NCBI RefSeq assembly: GCF_002237645.1
Contig: NZ_MJUZ01000001.1
Location: forward strand, 38,944 to 102,943
DNA length: 64,000 nucleotides
From: Desulfovibrio sp. MES5
GTDB lineage: Bacteria > Desulfobacterota > Desulfovibrionia > Desulfovibrionales > Desulfovibrionaceae
Reading direction: 5' to 3'
Part shown: positions 8,580 through 17,858 of the stretch, piece after piece
Layout of the letters: every line of letters starts with the position of its first letter
Numbering within the stretch: position 1 is the stretch's first letter
Translations under genes and position numbers: made by a program
Notes under the pieces: generated by a model
Database searches by the model: none
What the model was told of the DNA's origin: nothing
What the model saw: only the letters and a program-made list of their open reading frames with translations

Positions 8580-9590
8580 TCAGCTTTGTTTATTCGCGGT
8601 CTGTTGTTTTGCGCGAGCCAGCAGTCTGAGGGTCAGGTTGGCCACAAGAACGCCGCCGCAGGCCAGGATAGTGTCGATCAGCCGCCAGCCGAGCAGGGAT
8701 ATGTCGCCCCCCGTAGTCAGCATGGCCATGTCCACAAGCAGGAGCACGCTGAAGGTAATGATAAAGCTGAACTGCATGTAGTGTCCGGCCTGGGCGTAAG
8801 GGATGAAAAGGGCGACCAGGGCGATGCAGCCGGCAAGGGGCAGGGGGGCCTGTATGTTGAATACTACCGGAGCCGCCGCAGCAACGCCAAGCACCGTGCC
8901 CAGGGCCCGGTCGCGTATGCGCCGCAGTTCGGTCGCGCCGTCACTGTGCATGACAAAGAGCACGGTCAGCCCCACCCATGCAGGATGACTGAAATTCAGA
9001 TTGCGCGCAGCCAGCGTGCAGAGCAGCACCGTAAGGGGCACCGCCACGCCGTAAAGGTGGTCATTGACGGCCCCGCTCATGAAATCCCTGAATTCTTCAA
9101 AGGGGCTTGCTCCGTGCCCCTGCCCGCTGCCAAACGGTATGCCCAGCACGCTGAGCGTCGCGCCCAGGGCAAGCCCCGACATGAAGACGCCCGCCGAAGA
9201 CAGAGAGTTGGTCAGGCCAAAATGGGTCAGCAGGGCGGCGGCGGCCATATTTTTGACCACAAGGCTGAGGTAGGCCTGATCGGGGCGCGGCAGGGCGGCA
9301 ATCCAGCTGAATATAACCAGAGGGATAAGAGCAAGGTTGTTATTGCCCTGTGTAAAAACGCCCACAGCGGCTGCCAGGCACACAAGCAGCCCACCCGCGC
9401 CGATGCACAGCACGCGCGGCAAGGGCGTGTACCGTGGTGCAATAAACAGGGCAAACAGTGCTCCCAGCGCGCCCAGCAGGGCGATGTCCGGTTTGTTCCA
9501 TGCCTGGCTGACGCCTATGGGTATGCACATGGCCAGCAGGTAAAGAACGCCTCGAACCATGAAATCACGTGTTTGCGGGGAAATGGGCAT
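8580..9590 (-). CDS. FUSC family membrane protein
   Basis: A 336-residue polytopic inner-membrane protein. It has roughly eight to ten hydrophobic helices in two blocks separated by a polar segment (GSGQGHGASPFEEFRDFMSG, about 153-172). The second block holds the FUSC-family signature HPAWVGLTVLFVMHSDGATE followed by RRIRDRALGTVLG. Family members (fusaric-acid resistance, aromatic acid exporter AaeB, YccS) are putative efflux proteins; this one lacks the long cytoplasmic domain of AaeB/YccS and matches the short FUSC type. No partner membrane-fusion gene is adjacent, so the substrate is unknown. Confidence 0.8.
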   Translation of the reverse strand: MPISPQTRDFMVRGVLYLLAMCIPIGVSQAWNKPDIALLGALGALFALFIAPRYTPLPRVLCIGAGGLLVCLAAAVGVFTQGNNNLALIPLVIFSWIAALPRPDQAYLSLVVKNMAAAALLTHFGLTNSLSSAGVFMSGLALGATLSVLGIPFGSGQGHGASPFEEFRDFMSGAVNDHLYGVAVPLTVLLCTLAARNLNFSHPAWVGLTVLFVMHSDGATELRRIRDRALGTVLGVAAAAPVVFNIQAPLPLAGCIALVALFIPYAQAGHYMQFSFIITFSVLLLVDMAMLTTGGDISLLGWRLIDTILACGGVLVANLTLRLLARAKQQTANKQS

Positions 9591-9848
9591 GCAAGCTCCA
9601 AAGGATCAGCGAAACCAGTTGTATTGTGTTTTGCCACCTAGTTACTACATGGTATATAGGCAGGCATACTAAGGTCAAATGTGCCGTGCGCGCCTCGGAT
9701 AATCCTGCCTCGTTCAATTATATCAGGGCGGTTGCCTTTAGTCGCTGGCAAGAGGTACGCTGTCGGCACATGTCAGCTTCGTGGCCGCCCGTGTGCGGAA
9801 GTCTTACGGTACTGTCTTGTCTTTTTGGCAAGCTGCTGACAAGCTGAG

Positions 9849-9870
9849 AGTATGATACCCGTATCATACT
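9849..9870. promoter_or_regulatory. Perfect inverted repeat upstream of the chemoreceptor
   Basis: Arms of 10 bp (agtatgatac / gtatcatact) around CC, 190 bases before the chemoreceptor start and 260 bases before the divergent FUSC gene. The size and symmetry fit a dimeric regulator operator. The rest of 9591-10060 shows no gene. Confidence 0.5.
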
Positions 9871-10060
9871 GAGGATGGGCCGGAGCAGGCCGTTTTTTTG
9901 CAGAAAAGCTCAGGGCGTTTTCTGGCGCTCTTAAGAAACGGGCCAGACTGGCGATTAATTGTATATGCTGACAGATCCCTGAAACATGATGGGGCAACCA
10001 GATCCCGAATGCCATTTGAAAGTGTCTGAAGGGTGAGAACAGGCAGAGGAGGTTATGTAC

Positions 10061-12151
10061 ATGACTATCAAAGTAAGGGTTATTCTGGGATTGCTGCTGA
10101 CAATCGCTATCATGGCGGGCAGCACCATACCCTATGTAACCAGCAAAATGAATGATAACGCGGAACAGGCATATCTGGACGCCTCAGGGGAACAGCTGCA
10201 GATTATGGGCAGCTATATCGAGGAATTCATTGGCGAAGCCGAGCGCAACCTTGCTGTTCTGGCGGCCAATGAGATGCTGATCAATGCCGAAGGGCTTTTT
10301 CCCAGCTACGTGAACAAAACGAGCGAGACCCTCTATAAGCGCTCCGACCTTGGCCCGGAGGCCGCCAGGGCCATCCGGCCCATAGTGCGTCTGGCTGAGG
10401 TGAACCCCTCCTACGCGGAAATTTACGTGGGATATCCTGACGGCAGTTACGGAACCTCGATGAAGGAGGGGCCGGTCCCCGGGGGATACAATTCTTCCAA
10501 GCGACCCTGGTATGTAGGCCGTATGAACTCGGACAAGGACGTGGGCCTCGCCGACAGCTATCTGTCCATTACAGGCGAGCTGGTGCTGGCCGTGACGCAC
10601 AGCATGCGTGGCCCCAATGGCGAAATCAAGGGCATACTTGGAGCCGATGTCTCACTCAAGGGCCTTTCTGACAAGTTTGCCACGCTGAATTTCGGCAGTA
10701 CCGGTTATTTTATGCTCATTGAAAATACCGGGCGCATCCTTTGCGATCCCAGAGACAAGGAGCTTACCGGCAAGATTATAGGCAAGGAAGTCAAGGATCC
10801 GGGCCTTGAACAGATGTTCAAGGCCAAGGATGGCCTTGTGCTCACCCGTATAAAGGATGTGCCGGTTCGCGCCAACGTGTTTACCACCCGCTTTGGCTGG
10901 AAGATTGCCGTCATTCAGGATGAGAGCGAAATTTTCGCCAGCGCCAATGAGGCCATCCGTTCCGTGTCCGTCATCTATGGAATCGTGACGGTCATCATGC
11001 TGGTTGTGGCCTGGGGCATCGTGCGGTCCATTAACCGTCCTCTGCGCCTGATTGTTATAGAGGCGGACAAGATTGCCCAGGGCGACCTTAACGTGCACCT
11101 TGAACCGCGTGATTTTTACGGTGAACTGGCCGAATTGCGGCATTCGCTGCTGAATATGGTCACCAATCTGCAAAATATGATTGAAACCGCGCAGCAAAAG
11201 AGCAAAGAGGCTGAAGAACAGGCTCTGGTGGCCAAGGCCGCCACAGAACAGGCCGAAGCAGCGCGGCAGCAGGCTGAGAGCGCCAGGCGCGACGGCATGC
11301 TTGCAGCCGCCAGTCAGCTGGAAGAGGTGGTGTCCATCATCTCCTCCGCGTCCAATGAGCTTTCGGCCCGCATAGATCAGTCAAGCCATATATCAACGGA
11401 ATCCGCCACTCGCCTCGGCGAGGCCGCCACGGCCATGAACCAGATGAACGCCACCGTGCGCGAAGTGGCGGGCAACGCTTCTTCCGCATCGACCATGTCG
11501 GACGAAACGCGGGGCAATGCCGAAAACGGCGCGCAGATTGTGCTGCAGGCTCTGAAGAGCATTGATCAGGTTCACAGCGTCTCAATGGAGCTCAAGGACG
11601 ACATGTCCCAGCTGAATGAGCACGCCCAGGCCATCAACCGCATCATGGGCGTCATTTCGGATATCGCTGACCAGACCAACCTGCTGGCGCTCAATGCCGC
11701 CATTGAGGCCGCACGCGCCGGCGACGCGGGACGGGGCTTTGCCGTGGTTGCCGACGAAGTGCGCAAGCTGGCTGAAAAGACCATGGCGTCCACCCAGGAT
11801 GTGGGCAATGCCATCAAGGCGATTCAGGAAAGTACTGCCAAGAGTGTCGGCGGTATGGACAAGGCGCTTGCAGAAGTTGAAACCGCCACCGGCTTTGCCC
11901 GCCAGTCTGGTGAAGCTTTGCGCCAGATTGTGCAAAATGTGGAAACCACGGCGGATCAGGTGCGGGCCATTGCCACGGCCAGTGAAGAGCAGTCTGCCGC
12001 CAGCGAAGAGATCAACGAATCCATCCTGCAGGTCAATGACATGTCCGGGCAGACAGCCCAGGCCATGAGCGAAGCAAACCATGCGGTGAACGAACTTGCG
12101 CAGCAGGCGCGTCGCCTGAGCGCGCTTATCGAGAATATGAAAAAGGCCTGA
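10061..12151 (+). CDS. Methyl-accepting chemotaxis protein with dCache sensor
   Basis: A 696-residue chemoreceptor. ATG codons lie at 10055 and 10061; 10061 is preferred because agaggaggt (10046-10054) would touch the first but is well spaced from the second. Layout: N-terminal helix (about 5-27); a large periplasmic double-Cache domain (about 30-300, with [13 protein letters not shown] and [14 protein letters not shown], the typical RPWY ligand-binding region); second helix (about 305-327); HAMP (about 328-385); coiled coil with a Glu/Ala-rich stretch; and the signalling domain with tip [20 protein letters not shown] and [16 protein letters not shown]. It should relay ligand binding to CheA/CheW. 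dCache_1 sensors often bind amino acids or small acids; the ligand here is unknown. It is a single gene followed by hairpins. Confidence 0.93.
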   Translation: MTIKVRVILGLLLTIAIMAGSTIPYVTSKMNDNAEQAYLDASGEQLQIMGSYIEEFIGEAERNLAVLAANEMLINAEGLFPSYVNKTSETLYKRSDLGPEAARAIRPIVRLAEVNPSYAEIYVGYPDGSYGTSMKEGPVPGGYNSSKRPWYVGRMNSDKDVGLADSYLSITGELVLAVTHSMRGPNGEIKGILGADVSLKGLSDKFATLNFGSTGYFMLIENTGRILCDPRDKELTGKIIGKEVKDPGLEQMFKAKDGLVLTRIKDVPVRANVFTTRFGWKIAVIQDESEIFASANEAIRSVSVIYGIVTVIMLVVAWGIVRSINRPLRLIVIEADKIAQGDLNVHLEPRDFYGELAELRHSLLNMVTNLQNMIETAQQKSKEAEEQALVAKAATEQAEAARQQAESARRDGMLAAASQLEEVVSIISSASNELSARIDQSSHISTESATRLGEAATAMNQMNATVREVAGNASSASTMSDETRGNAENGAQIVLQALKSIDQVHSVSMELKDDMSQLNEHAQAINRIMGVISDIADQTNLLALNAAIEAARAGDAGRGFAVVADEVRKLAEKTMASTQDVGNAIKAIQESTAKSVGGMDKALAEVETATGFARQSGEALRQIVQNVETTADQVRAIATASEEQSAASEEINESILQVNDMSGQTAQAMSEANHAVNELAQQARRLSALIENMKKA

Positions 12152-12167
12152 TGGCGCTCGCATAAAT

Positions 12168-12201
12168 AGAGCATGTAACTTTGAAAAAAGTTACATGCTC
12201 T
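12168..12201. terminator. Long hairpin after the chemoreceptor gene
   Basis: A perfect 15-bp stem (agagcatgtaacttt / aaagttacatgctct) with a 4-base loop, 16 bases after the chemoreceptor stop. It lacks a clear T run, so it may stabilise the mRNA 3' end rather than terminate by itself. Confidence 0.6.
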
Positions 12202-12314
12202 GACTCTGTACGAGAGTGCAGCGGGCCACAATGCAGCGTGGATTCAGCCGAAGATCGCATTTCTCGGCTGAATGACAGATTGGAATGCGCCGCATTTCAA
12301 AGTGACTCCGGTCA

Positions 12315-12349
12315 AAAGGCGGATACCCGTTCGACGGGTATCCGCCTTT
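12315..12349. terminator. Strong hairpin, possible bidirectional terminator
   Basis: A perfect 16-bp stem (aaaggcggatacccgt / acgggtatccgccttt) with a 3-base loop. On the minus strand it is followed by TTTT, so it may end the glycine-betaine transcript coming from the right. Confidence 0.6.
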
Positions 12350-12456
12350 GTGCAAGGCTTGCGACGACTCGTGGCGTGAAAGGTCCGTCTGGCGGGCCTC
12401 ATGTGCGGGGCAGAATCCAGGGCAAAAATACCCTGAAAACGTCTGGCGTTCATGAT

Positions 12457-12497
12457 ATGCCCCCTGGTCGGCACTGTTCCGGCCCGGGGGCATTTTT
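12457..12497 (+). terminator. Rho-independent terminator
   Basis: An 8-bp outer stem (atgccccc / gggggcat) with an inner partly paired region, then five T. It is oriented for the plus strand, so it backs up termination of the chemoreceptor transcript. The remaining bases of 12202-12682 hold no gene, only short GC-rich tandem copies of agcccatgcc near 12555-12574. Confidence 0.65.
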
Positions 12498-12682
12498 GTT
12501 TTGGCTGCATGGCGCCCTGCTTATGGCAGGGCCGGGAACTTTCCACCGCTCCCCAGCCCATGCCAGCCCATGCCAGCCAGGGCAGGCCAGGGCCAGGCAG
12601 GGCGGCCAGCGCAGGTCATGCAGGCCTGTGCCCGTCAGTACACTGGTCAGCGCTTACTGGTGCGCCGCATGAGCGGGTGAAC

Positions 12683-13546
12683 TTATTTTTGCAGCCACGC
12701 GTCAACCTGTTCAGGATGGTCTTTCATGAACTGGCGGGCGTTTTTCAGCGGATCCGCCCCTTGTTCCTGATTTTTGGCCATGAGCTGCTGCAACTGGTCC
12801 GCCCCGGTGAAGGAGAATTTGGACAGGAAGGCGTGCGCGTCTGGATGATCCTTTTTCAAGCCTTTGCGCCCAACATTGTAAATGGCTTCCTCAGTGCCAA
12901 GGCTGCCCTTGGGGTCGTCCAGATAGTGCAGGGGCCAGCGTCCGAACATCCAGTGGGGCGACCAGCCTGTGACGACAATCCATTGCTTCTTGCGAATGGC
13001 CTCCGCCAGGATGGAGGTCATGATGGCATCGCTCCCGTCGACCAGTTCCATATTATCTATGCCGTAATCCTTCATAAGCTTTTCCGTCAGAAGCATGATG
13101 GCTGATCCGGGGTCAATGCCGATTATCCGTTTCTGAAATTTATCAGCGTTGGCTTTCAGTTCCTCAACAGACTTCAGGGGCACATAGTCGGGCACGGCAA
13201 GACCCAACCGCGCGCCACCAGTAAGCTTGCCCAGAATTTCCAGCTTGTCCTTGTATTTTTCGTACATATCCTTGTGGGTATTGGGCAGCCATGCGGTAAC
13301 CGTGGCGTCGGCGTCGCCCGTGGCCAGGCTGGTCCAGAGGATGGGAAGCGTGACGGGCAGCAACTCAACCTTATAGCCCAACCTGTCTTCAAGCACCGCC
13401 TTGGCCAGATGGCTTGAAGCTTTGGCGCAGGCCCATTCCACGTAGACGATCTTGAGGGTTTTGTCCTCTTTCGTATCCTTGGCTGTGGCGTTGACGGCCA
13501 GCAGCATGACGGCGGCCAGGGCAATGCCCAGTATGCGAAGTTTCAT
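12683..13546 (-). CDS. Glycine betaine ABC transporter substrate-binding protein
   Basis: A 287-residue exported protein. The start at 13546 is preferred over an upstream in-frame codon because AAAGGAG lies just before it and a signal peptide follows at once (MKLRILGIALAAVMLLAVNA). The mature part matches the OpuAC family: KIVYVEWACAKASSHLAKAV at the start, LPILWTSLATGDADATVTAWLPNT, and the tryptophan-rich WIVVTGWSPHWMFGRWPLHYLDDP, whose aromatic residues form the cage for quaternary ammonium compounds. It lies downstream of the permease on the same strand but is separated by 267 bases holding a 17-bp hairpin and repeats, which may set its level separately. Ligand: glycine betaine or a related compatible solute (family inference). 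Confidence 0.9.
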   Translation of the reverse strand: MKLRILGIALAAVMLLAVNATAKDTKEDKTLKIVYVEWACAKASSHLAKAVLEDRLGYKVELLPVTLPILWTSLATGDADATVTAWLPNTHKDMYEKYKDKLEILGKLTGGARLGLAVPDYVPLKSVEELKANADKFQKRIIGIDPGSAIMLLTEKLMKDYGIDNMELVDGSDAIMTSILAEAIRKKQWIVVTGWSPHWMFGRWPLHYLDDPKGSLGTEEAIYNVGRKGLKKDHPDAHAFLSKFSFTGADQLQQLMAKNQEQGADPLKNARQFMKDHPEQVDAWLQK

Positions 13547-13584
13547 GGGTACTCCTTTTTTAAAAGGTTGTTCGGGAACGTTTA

Positions 13585-13626
13585 CACTTTGCGAACGTCC
13601 ATTTGCGAACGTCCATTCACAAAGTG
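13585..13626. repeat. Overlapping direct repeats inside an inverted repeat upstream of the binding-protein gene
   Basis: Two copies of tttgcgaacgtccat overlap by one base (13588-13602 and 13602-13616, period 14). They are enclosed by cactttg (13585-13591) and its complement caaagtg (13620-13626). They lie 40-80 bases upstream of the binding-protein start, where a regulator site or leader structure would be expected. Confidence 0.45.
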
Positions 13627-13769
13627 CTAAATACGCCCGCCGCATCGCTTGGCAGCGCAATGAACGCGCTTTGAAAGTAAAATGTTCTTGCTGGCTGAGG
13701 CAGGCGTAGGGGTACAATGTCCGCCACTGCGCGTGCAGGTGATTGCTGGGCGCAAGCGTGGACGCGGGT

Positions 13770-13809
13770 CTTCAACTCTTTGAGAATGTTACTTCTCAAA
13801 GGGTTGAAG
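13770..13809 (-). terminator. Intercistronic hairpin between permease and binding protein
   Basis: A 17-bp stem with one G-T pair and a 6-base loop, ending four bases after the permease stop. There is no T run on the minus strand. It is likely an attenuating or mRNA-protecting hairpin inside the glycine-betaine operon. Confidence 0.6.
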
Positions 13810-13813
13810 CACG

Positions 13814-14656
13814 TTAATGGGTCTTGCCGGAGCTTTTTTGCGCCAAGGCACGGAACATACGGTCAAGGGTGATGGCCACAATGACGATGCCAAGGCCCGC
13901 CTCGAAGCCCATGCCGATGTTGAGCCGCTGAATGGCCTTCCATACCTCGCCGCCAAGGCCGCGCGCGCCGATCATGGCCGCAATGACAGCCATGGACAGG
14001 GCCAGCATTATGGTCTGGTTTACGCCAGCCACAATGGTGGGCATGGCCAGCGGCAGCTCAAGTTTATAGAGGCGCTGCGCGCGCGTGGCCCCAAAAGCTT
14101 CGGCGCACTCCACCAGATCGCGCGGAACCTGCTGGATGCCCAGGCAGGTAAGGCGGATTGCCGGCGGCACGGAAAAAATAACCGTGGCGACCACAGCGCT
14201 GACCTTGCCTATGCCAAAGAAGGGTATGGCCGGGATAAGGTAGACGAAGGCGGGCATGGTCTGCATGACGTCCAGCACCGGCATGATGATTTTGCGCGCC
14301 GTGGGGTGCATGGCCGCCAGAATGCCGCAAGGCACGCCAACCAGTACGGAAAGCAGCGTGGCCGAGAGCACGAGGGCCAGGGTGCTGATCGTGGGCGTCC
14401 ATAACCCCAGATTCCACAAGAGAAAGAATCCCAGAACCACAAATACGGGCAGCCCGGGACGGCGCGTCACACGCCAGGCCAGAGCGGCCAGCAGCAGGAT
14501 AAAGAGCCACGGCGGCGGCAGAAGAAGCGCCTCTTCAAAGCGATCCAGCAGGTTGAGCATGATGGCTGAACCGGCGCGGGTAATGCCGGAAAAATGTTCG
14601 ACGAGAACATCTATGCCACTGTCAACATAGCTTGCCAGGGGCAATCTAGGCAGCAT
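13814..14656 (-). CDS. Glycine betaine ABC transporter permease
   Basis: A 280-residue inner-membrane permease of the ProW/OpuAB type. The start at 14656 (MLPRLPLASY) overlaps the 3' end of the ATPase gene by 11 bases, implying translational coupling. About six to seven hydrophobic helices are present. The BPD_transp_1 signature is clear: the coupling-helix region reads VECAEAFGATRAQRLYKLEL (EAA-loop) before PLAMPTIVAGVNQTIMLALS. Upstream segments VLDVMQTMPAFVYLIPAIPF and FGIGKVSAVVATVIFSVPPA are typical of the family. It forms the membrane channel with the ATPase at 14646 and the binding protein at 12683. Confidence 0.92.
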   Translation of the reverse strand: MLPRLPLASYVDSGIDVLVEHFSGITRAGSAIMLNLLDRFEEALLLPPPWLFILLLAALAWRVTRRPGLPVFVVLGFFLLWNLGLWTPTISTLALVLSATLLSVLVGVPCGILAAMHPTARKIIMPVLDVMQTMPAFVYLIPAIPFFGIGKVSAVVATVIFSVPPAIRLTCLGIQQVPRDLVECAEAFGATRAQRLYKLELPLAMPTIVAGVNQTIMLALSMAVIAAMIGARGLGGEVWKAIQRLNIGMGFEAGLGIVIVAITLDRMFRALAQKSSGKTH

Positions 14657-15851
14657 GGGCGCCTCCCCGGTTGTGTTCCACCAGAGCGCCGAGCAGCAGC
14701 CCACGTACAATGACGCCCTGCAAGCGCTGGCGTTCGTCCACCACTGCCAGGGGGTAGGGCAGGTCGGCCATCAGTGGCACAAGTTCAGTTACGGGGGTGT
14801 CTGGTCTGACGGTTATGATGTCCGAACTGGTTATTTCCGTCAGGTCCGAACGCCCCTCACTGACCATGCGCTTCGCGTCGGCGGCGTTGATAATGCCCAC
14901 AAAGCGGCGGTGCCTGTCCAACACGAAAAGCGAGGCGATGGAGTGCACGCGCATCTTGCGCAAGGCGGCGCGCGGGCCGTCCAGCCCCAGCACGGCGGCA
15001 TCCTCGGAACGTTTCATGACGCTGGCCGCAGTGAGCACCTGCGAGGCGTCCGCCGAGGCGACAAAACGGGCCACATGTTCGTTGGCCGGGGCGTGCAGTA
15101 TTTCTTCCGGCGTGCCGGTCTGCACTATGGCTCCGTCCTGCAGCAGGATGATGCGGTCGCCGAGTTTGAAGGCCTCGTTGAGATCATGCGTGATGAAGAC
15201 AATGGTTTTGTGTATGTCTTCCTGAAGCGCCAGCAGTTCATCCTGCATTTCTTGTCTGATAAGGGGGTCGAGAGCGCTGAAGGCTTCATCCATGAGGAGA
15301 ACTTCCGGTTCCAGGGCAAGAGCCCGGGCAAGGCCCACACGCTGTTTCATGCCGCCGGAGAGCTGGCCGGGATAGGCGTTTTGCCATTGTGCCAGCCCCA
15401 CGCGCTCAAGTACTTCCTTACTTTTTTTCATGCGGGTGAATTCCGGCACGCCCATGACCTCAAGGCCGAAGGCAGTGTTTTGCAACACCGTTCTGTGGGG
15501 GAAAAGCGCGAAATTCTGAAAAACCATGCCAAAGCAGCGCTGACGCACGTGCCGCAGTTTTTTGCTGCTCATGCTGGTGATGTCTTCGCCGTCCACAAGA
15601 ATGCGTCCGGCGGTGGGCATGATAAGACCGTTGAGGCAACGCAGCAGCGTGGATTTTCCGCTGCCGGAAAGCCCCATAATAACCAGTAACTGGCTGTCTG
15701 TGATGTCGATGGATATGTCGAACAGGGCAACAGTGGTGCGGGTCTGGCGCAGGATGTCAGCGCGCGAAACGCCTTTGGCCGCCAGCCGTAAAGCCTGTTT
15801 CGGGTGTGGGCCGAAGACTTTTGAAACATTTTGGATAGAGATTTTTGCCAT
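14646..15851 (-). CDS. Glycine betaine ABC transporter ATP-binding protein with CBS domains
   Basis: A 401-residue ATPase of the ProV/OpuAA family. Walker A GLSGSGKSTLLRC is near residue 60, the Q loop is FQNFALFPHRTV, the ABC signature is LSGGMKQRVGLARAL, Walker B is VLLMDEAFSALDP and the H loop is FITHD. An N-terminal extension with RLAAKGVSRADILRQTRTTV (about 22-42) before the core is usual for this family. Two CBS motifs follow (about 280-395), the ionic-strength/osmotic sensing module of OpuA-type ATPases. First gene of the operon; it should energise compatible-solute uptake under osmotic stress. Confidence 0.93.
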   Translation of the reverse strand: MAKISIQNVSKVFGPHPKQALRLAAKGVSRADILRQTRTTVALFDISIDITDSQLLVIMGLSGSGKSTLLRCLNGLIMPTAGRILVDGEDITSMSSKKLRHVRQRCFGMVFQNFALFPHRTVLQNTAFGLEVMGVPEFTRMKKSKEVLERVGLAQWQNAYPGQLSGGMKQRVGLARALALEPEVLLMDEAFSALDPLIRQEMQDELLALQEDIHKTIVFITHDLNEAFKLGDRIILLQDGAIVQTGTPEEILHAPANEHVARFVASADASQVLTAASVMKRSEDAAVLGLDGPRAALRKMRVHSIASLFVLDRHRRFVGIINAADAKRMVSEGRSDLTEITSSDIITVRPDTPVTELVPLMADLPYPLAVVDERQRLQGVIVRGLLLGALVEHNRGGAHAA

Positions 15852-15960
15852 ATACCCTCCTTCTGCCGTGGCTCGATATGCCGCGGGTGTAGCCCGTAAG
15901 CGGGCGAGTATATGGAAGGACGATCAGGTTGTGACCGTCAAAACGAACTTGCTGGAGTCA

Positions 15961-16092
15961 TCAGCGTTGAGGGCACCAGCAGATGAACGCCTCCTCGGTA
16001 TGTACCGAACTTCCATAAAGTGTGTAAATAATTGCTGTTAAAACAAACAGCGCCATCATACGAAGTTTGTTTGGCGTCTTTTTTTCCTCCAT
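15961..16092 (-). CDS. Possible small membrane peptide
   Basis: A 43-residue open frame beginning MEEKKTPNKLRMMALFVLTA with one hydrophobic helix and charged ends, just upstream of the ATPase gene on the same strand. No convincing ribosome binding site is seen and the 85-residue longer version has no better start. It could be a regulatory leader peptide or chance; recorded because it is too short for standard calling. Confidence 0.25.
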   Translation of the reverse strand: MEEKKTPNKLRMMALFVLTAIIYTLYGSSVHTEEAFICWCPQR

Positions 16093-16219
16093 GTCGGACA
16101 GAGGCTGGCCGGGGTCGGGTGAAATGCCCCCTGGCCGGAATTGCAGAGTATGTGTGGTAAGGACAGGCATAATGCAGTGCAAGCTGTTTGGAGAAATATT
16201 GTGATTTGTCAAACACACA

Positions 16220-16460
16220 TTACGATAAAAATATGTTTTACAACCGGTATTTCTGGATACTCCACATGTATCAAACTGGTATGAAAAAAATTAACAGAAA
16301 ATTACGAGATATTATTATTTTCATAATCTTGAGATGAGAAAAATAATAATATTCCGTATGAACTTTTCATGATGATAAAGTAAAAAAGCATGCAAATCAA
16401 GGGCTGCTTTTGTTTTGCTGTTTTGTCAGCTTATTTGTTCGCTTGTTTGTTCGGCAAAGA
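16220..16460. other. AT-rich intergenic stretch
   Basis: An AT-rich stretch (about 16200-16440) between the glycine-betaine operon and moeA, with no supported gene. It probably holds the promoter for the glycine-betaine operon. Confidence 0.4.
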
Positions 16461-16462
16461 TT

Positions 16463-16539
16463 CTAGGGGTGAGGGCGTGTGGCGGGGGCTCCTTTTGCAA
16501 AAGGGGTCCCGCTACAGAGCATTTCAAAGCGGCACTGTT
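16463..16539. repeat. Dispersed terminator-like repeat, copy 1
   Basis: Contains aggggtgagggcgtg, then ccttttgcaaaagg at the centre of an imperfect inverted repeat, then gagcatttcaaag. The same order recurs at 24638-24708. It lies just downstream of moeA (minus strand) and may serve as its 3'-end signal. Confidence 0.6.
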
Positions 16540-16591
16540 CCGGCGTGGCAAGCTGCCGTGTGAATTCTGGTGAAGGCGCGCCGCAGCAGGG

Positions 16592-17857
16592 CTATGCCAG
16601 AATGACGTCCACTGCCATGCCGCGCCGCAGCGGCGGACATCCTGCGGGAATATCCACAAAGCAGTTGTAGTCGTCGCGCAGGGCGGGCTGGCCTATGCCC
16701 CCGTTTTCAGGGCGCATGAAAACCTCGGTGCCTTCAAGCCTCGCCATTATGAGGCGGCGCGCATCCTTGCGGCAGGAACCGAAGTCATTGAGCATGACGC
16801 CGCGCAGGCGCTTCAGGCCGAACTGCGCGCGGCCGGACATTTTGCGTATGACGGGCCCCGCCAGCAGGCCAAAGGCCGCAGCGGCCGCCACGGGATTGCC
16901 GGAAAGGCCGAGCAGCACACTGTCGCCTATGGCCGCGCCAAGGGTCATGGCTCCGGGCTTCATGTGCAGGCCGCGAAATAGCAGGCGTCCGCCGCGGCGG
17001 GCTGCCAGATCCTCCGCCAGGCGTGAGATCAGGTCACGTGGGCCAAAGGACACGCCGCCAGTGGTGATAATCAGGCGGCTGTGCTCAAGCATGGCCTCCA
17101 CATGCTGTCGCAGGCTGTCGTAGCAGTCGGCGCTGGTTTCCATTCGCAGAATGCGCGCCCCCATATTTTGCAGGCGTACGCCCAGCAGCGTGCCGCTGAT
17201 GTTGTATATGCCGCCTTCAGAAAGCGGGCGGCCTGGCGGGCACAGTTCGTCGCCGGTTGTAAGCATGCTTGCCGTCGGCTTGTCAAAGACGTGCACATGG
17301 GTGTGGCCTTGCCCGGCCAGCAGGCCGAGTGTGCCGCTGTGCAGCACGTCCCCGCGCCGCGTCAGGGGCTGGCCCACAGCCACGTCATGTCCGCAGGGGC
17401 GGCAATTGCGGCCCGGCGTCAGGCGGTGGCGCACAGTGACGCGGCTTCCGTCAGTTGTTGTGTCTTCCTGCCACATGACGCAGTCCGCCCCCGGCGGCAT
17501 CATGGCTCCTGTGGTTATGCGCGCGGCCTGTCCGCGCGGCAGGGGCGCGCCCGACCCTCCGCCCGCATACAGGTACTGGCTCACAGGCAGGGTGACGGGG
17601 GAATCCGGGCGCGCGTGGGCGATGTCGTCGCTGTGCAGGGCGTAGCCGTCCACCTGGGCGCGGTCAAAAGGCGGCTGCGGCAGACTGGCGAATATGTCGG
17701 CGGCGTTTACCCGTCCGTCGGCCTCAAGCAGGGGCAGGCGAAGGGTCTGCTCTGTGGGGCGGACGCAGGCCAGCAGCGCCGCCAGGGCTTTTTCCAGCGG
17801 CAGGATGGTCTGCTGTCCAGAACTATGGGGGCAAGGGGGAGAAGGAAAAAAAGACAT
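16592..17857 (-). CDS. moeA: Molybdopterin molybdotransferase MoeA
   Basis: A 421-residue enzyme that inserts molybdate into adenylylated molybdopterin (last step of Mo-cofactor synthesis, cytosol). Recognisable features: N-terminal LPLEKALAALLACV and FDRAQVDGYALHSDD (family PxxxxSAMDGYA region), RITTGAMMPPGADCVMWQED, MLTTGDEL, the MoCF fold motif IITTGGVSFGPRD, LHMKPGAMTLGA, and LGLSGNPVAAAAAFGLLAGP. Length matches the family. It starts one base after the fdhD stop on the same strand, forming an fdhD-moeA unit; both products serve molybdenum or tungsten formate dehydrogenases. The canonical Ser of TSGGVS is Thr here, a conservative change. Confidence 0.93.
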   Translation of the reverse strand: MSFFPSPPCPHSSGQQTILPLEKALAALLACVRPTEQTLRLPLLEADGRVNAADIFASLPQPPFDRAQVDGYALHSDDIAHARPDSPVTLPVSQYLYAGGGSGAPLPRGQAARITTGAMMPPGADCVMWQEDTTTDGSRVTVRHRLTPGRNCRPCGHDVAVGQPLTRRGDVLHSGTLGLLAGQGHTHVHVFDKPTASMLTTGDELCPPGRPLSEGGIYNISGTLLGVRLQNMGARILRMETSADCYDSLRQHVEAMLEHSRLIITTGGVSFGPRDLISRLAEDLAARRGGRLLFRGLHMKPGAMTLGAAIGDSVLLGLSGNPVAAAAAFGLLAGPVIRKMSGRAQFGLKRLRGVMLNDFGSCRKDARRLIMARLEGTEVFMRPENGGIGQPALRDDYNCFVDIPAGCPPLRRGMAVDVILA

Positions 17858-17858
17858 G

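Noticed and set aside
12541..12620. Short tandem copies of agcccatgcc and ggcagggccagg-like runs
   Set aside because: Two to three degenerate units only; likely slippage in GC-rich spacer rather than a CRISPR or functional repeat.
14655..15689. A 344-codon plus-strand frame opposite the betaine ATPase
   Set aside because: Antisense shadow of an intact ATPase with all motifs.
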